Below are positions 62,601 through 64,000 of a DNA stretch of 64,000 nucleotides, piece after piece. Each line of letters begins with the position of its first letter. Position 1 is the first letter of the stretch. Position numbers and translations under genes: made by a program. The notes beneath the pieces were generated by a model, which was not told the DNA's origin, searched no databases, and saw only the letters and a program-made list of their open reading frames with translations. The DNA is from Xestospongia bergquistia (lineage: Eukaryota > Porifera > Demospongiae > Haplosclerida > Petrosiidae): assembly GCA_963965975.1 (NCBI GenBank), contig OZ014413.1, positions 7,528,501 to 7,592,500 of the forward strand. Reading direction: 5' to 3'.

Positions 62601-64000
62601 ACATAGACGAATGCTTTACTAATACTCATAGCTGTGATAGTAATGCTACCTGTATCAACACTGCTGGCAATTTCACATGTACTTGTAACACTGGATATAA
62701 AGGAAACGGAGAGTCATGTACAGGTGTGTAATTTATTAGCAATATACATGAACATTAATAACAAAATTAAGACAAATAATAAGTAAGTTTTATGTAATAT
62801 TAATTCCATTCTTTAGACATAGATGAATGCTTAACTAATACTCATAACTGTGATAGTGATGCTACCTGTATCAACACTGCTGGCAATTTCACATGTACTT
62901 GTAACACTGGATATGAAGGAAATGGAGAGTCATGTACAGGTTTGTAGTTTATTAGTAATATACAAAATCAAGAGAAATAATGGATAATTTTAAATATAAT
63001 ATTAATTCCATTTTTTAGACATAGATGAATGCTTAACTAATACTCATAACTGTGATAGAAATGCTACCTGTATCAACACTGCTGGCAATTTCACATGTAC
63101 TTGTAAGACTGGATATGAAGGAAATGGAGAGTTGTGTACAGGTTTGTAGTTTATTAGTAATATACATGAACATTAATAACAAAATCAAGGGAAAATAGGT
63201 AATTTTAAATATAATATTAATTCCATTCTTTAGACATAGACGAATGCTTTACTAATACTCATAACTGTGATAGTAATGCTACCTGTATCAACACTGCTGG
63301 CAATTTCACATGTACTTGTAACACTGGATATGAAGGAAATGGAGAGTTGTGTACAGGTTTGTAGTTTATTAGTAATATACATTAACATTAATAACAAAAT
63401 CAAGAGAAATAATGAGTAATTTTTATGTAATATTAATTTCATTCTTAGACATTGATGAATGCTTAACTGATACTCATAACTGTGATATTATTTCTACTTG
63501 TATCAACACTGCTGGAAGTTTCACATGTACTGAATATGAAGGAAGTGGACAGTCATCTACAGGTTTTTCTTTTATTAAATTAGACAAATTTTTTGTCAAT
63601 ATTGCATATACTGATCATTAATCTCAAAAACCAAGGTAGACTTGCTCATTCATTTTCTAGATGTAGATGAATGTTCTACTAATAGTCATAACTGTGATAC
63701 TAATGCTACATGTACCAAAACTGCCAGTAATTTTACTTGTACATGTAACACTGGATATGAAGGAAATGGCCAGTTATGTACAGGTTTGTAGTTTATCAGA
63801 TATATACAAGCTCACTTAGAAGAAGTCAAGAAAACTATTGTCCGTTTATTATCATAATGTGAATTATCTTTAGACATAGATGAATGTTCAACTAATACTC
63901 ATAGCTGTGATAGTAATGCTACCTGTATCAACACTGCTGGCAATTTCACATGTACTTGTAACACTGGATATAAAGGAAACGGAGAGTCATGTACAGGTGT
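59601..64000 (+). CDS. Multi-EGF (cbEGF) protein, internal part, both ends missing
   Basis: Fifteen complete 123-base exons and one exon cut by the gap (ends 59646) each encode a single 41-residue EGF module. They start at 59741, 60168, 60381, 60808, 61021, 61493, 61965, 62182, 62384, 62601, 62817, 63019, 63234, 63661 and 63874. All have phase 1-1 borders, so exons can be added or skipped without breaking the frame. The consensus is D(I/V)(D/N)EC, then HNCDxNATC, then [19 protein letters not shown] and (L/S)CT. This has six cysteines, the calcium-binding DxDEC start and the Cx(N/D)xxxxFxCxC hydroxylation site. NAT and NFT are N-glycosylation matches. Such arrays form extracellular, calcium-stiffened rods in fibrillin- or Notch-like proteins; the partner domains are out of view. 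Most donors are GTTTGT. Five further exons are aberrant (separate entry). Confidence 0.9.
59741..64000 (+). repeat. Nested block duplications of EGF exons
   Basis: Exon starts show exact offsets. The trio 59956/60168/60381 recurs at +640 (60596/60808/61021) and at +3493 (63449/63661/63874). The pair 61239/61493 recurs at +472 (61711/61965). The exons 62182/62384 recur at +635 (62817/63019). Introns are copied along with the exons. Confidence 0.92.
59956..63621 (+). other. Five aberrant EGF exons lacking cysteines 5 and 6
   Basis: Exons at 59956-60069, 60596-60709, 61239-61352, 61711-61824 and 63449-63562 are 114 bases long. All share a 9-base deletion after FTCT that removes cysteine 5, and all end GQSSTG instead of a cysteine. 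Their donor is GTTTTT rather than GTTTGT. If unspliced, the frame continues as the same [13 protein letters not shown] tail ending TDH-stop, at 60128, 60768, 61411, 61883 and 63621. Being 38 codons and phase 1-1, they can also be skipped or included in frame. The copies are nearly identical, so they derive from one founder by block duplication. Whether they are used is unknown. Confidence 0.85.

Overview
The window is eukaryotic, AT-rich and intron-bearing. It most resembles a sponge (demosponge-like) genome. The basis is the gene content: tandem ankyrin and one-exon-per-domain calcium-binding EGF genes, KLF factors and a ZFAND2 AN1 protein. GT-AG introns and decayed hAT and pogo-like transposons fit too. 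I cannot name the species; the attribution rests on recognition of style, not on a search.

Layout. 1-1903 (minus) is the 5' end of an ankyrin-repeat gene built from near-identical 207-bp units. 2771-6233 is a transposon graveyard: a broken hAT element, then a pogo-like remnant inside inverted ends that also holds a MITE nested in a MITE. 6643-7433 (minus) is a possible two-exon small gene. 7907-11127 (minus) is a ten-exon ZFAND2 homologue whose splice phases close exactly. It shares a 158-bp divergent promoter with a plus-strand Kruppel-like factor gene (11286-37941, nine exons, 590 residues) whose introns, up to 12.6 kb, carry most of the repeats in the window. A second, two-exon KLF gene (41828-43094, minus) lies tail-to-tail with the first. 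From a second divergent promoter starts an unrecognised Ser/Thr-rich gene (43697-58420, seven exons in my model). A short minus-strand membrane-segment gene candidate (59052-59297) precedes a 200-base run of N. From 59601 to the right edge a plus-strand gene has 21 EGF-type exons, all in phase 1-1.

The most unusual part is the EGF array. Sixteen exons encode ordinary six-cysteine cbEGF modules (one is cut by the gap). Five interspersed exons share the same 9-base deletion, lack cysteines 5 and 6, have a weakened donor site, and read through into the same tail and stop. They have been copied along with their neighbours in 640-bp, 472-bp and larger blocks. They could be dead exons carried passively, or repeated alternative terminal exons.

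The second theme is a roughly 60-bp repeat family, rich in TCTAGACTAG and CTAGGATAGCTACC motifs, that forms clusters in both orientations through the introns. Several splice acceptors in the window are made directly from CT/CA microsatellites. No tRNA, rRNA, CRISPR array or viral gene was seen.
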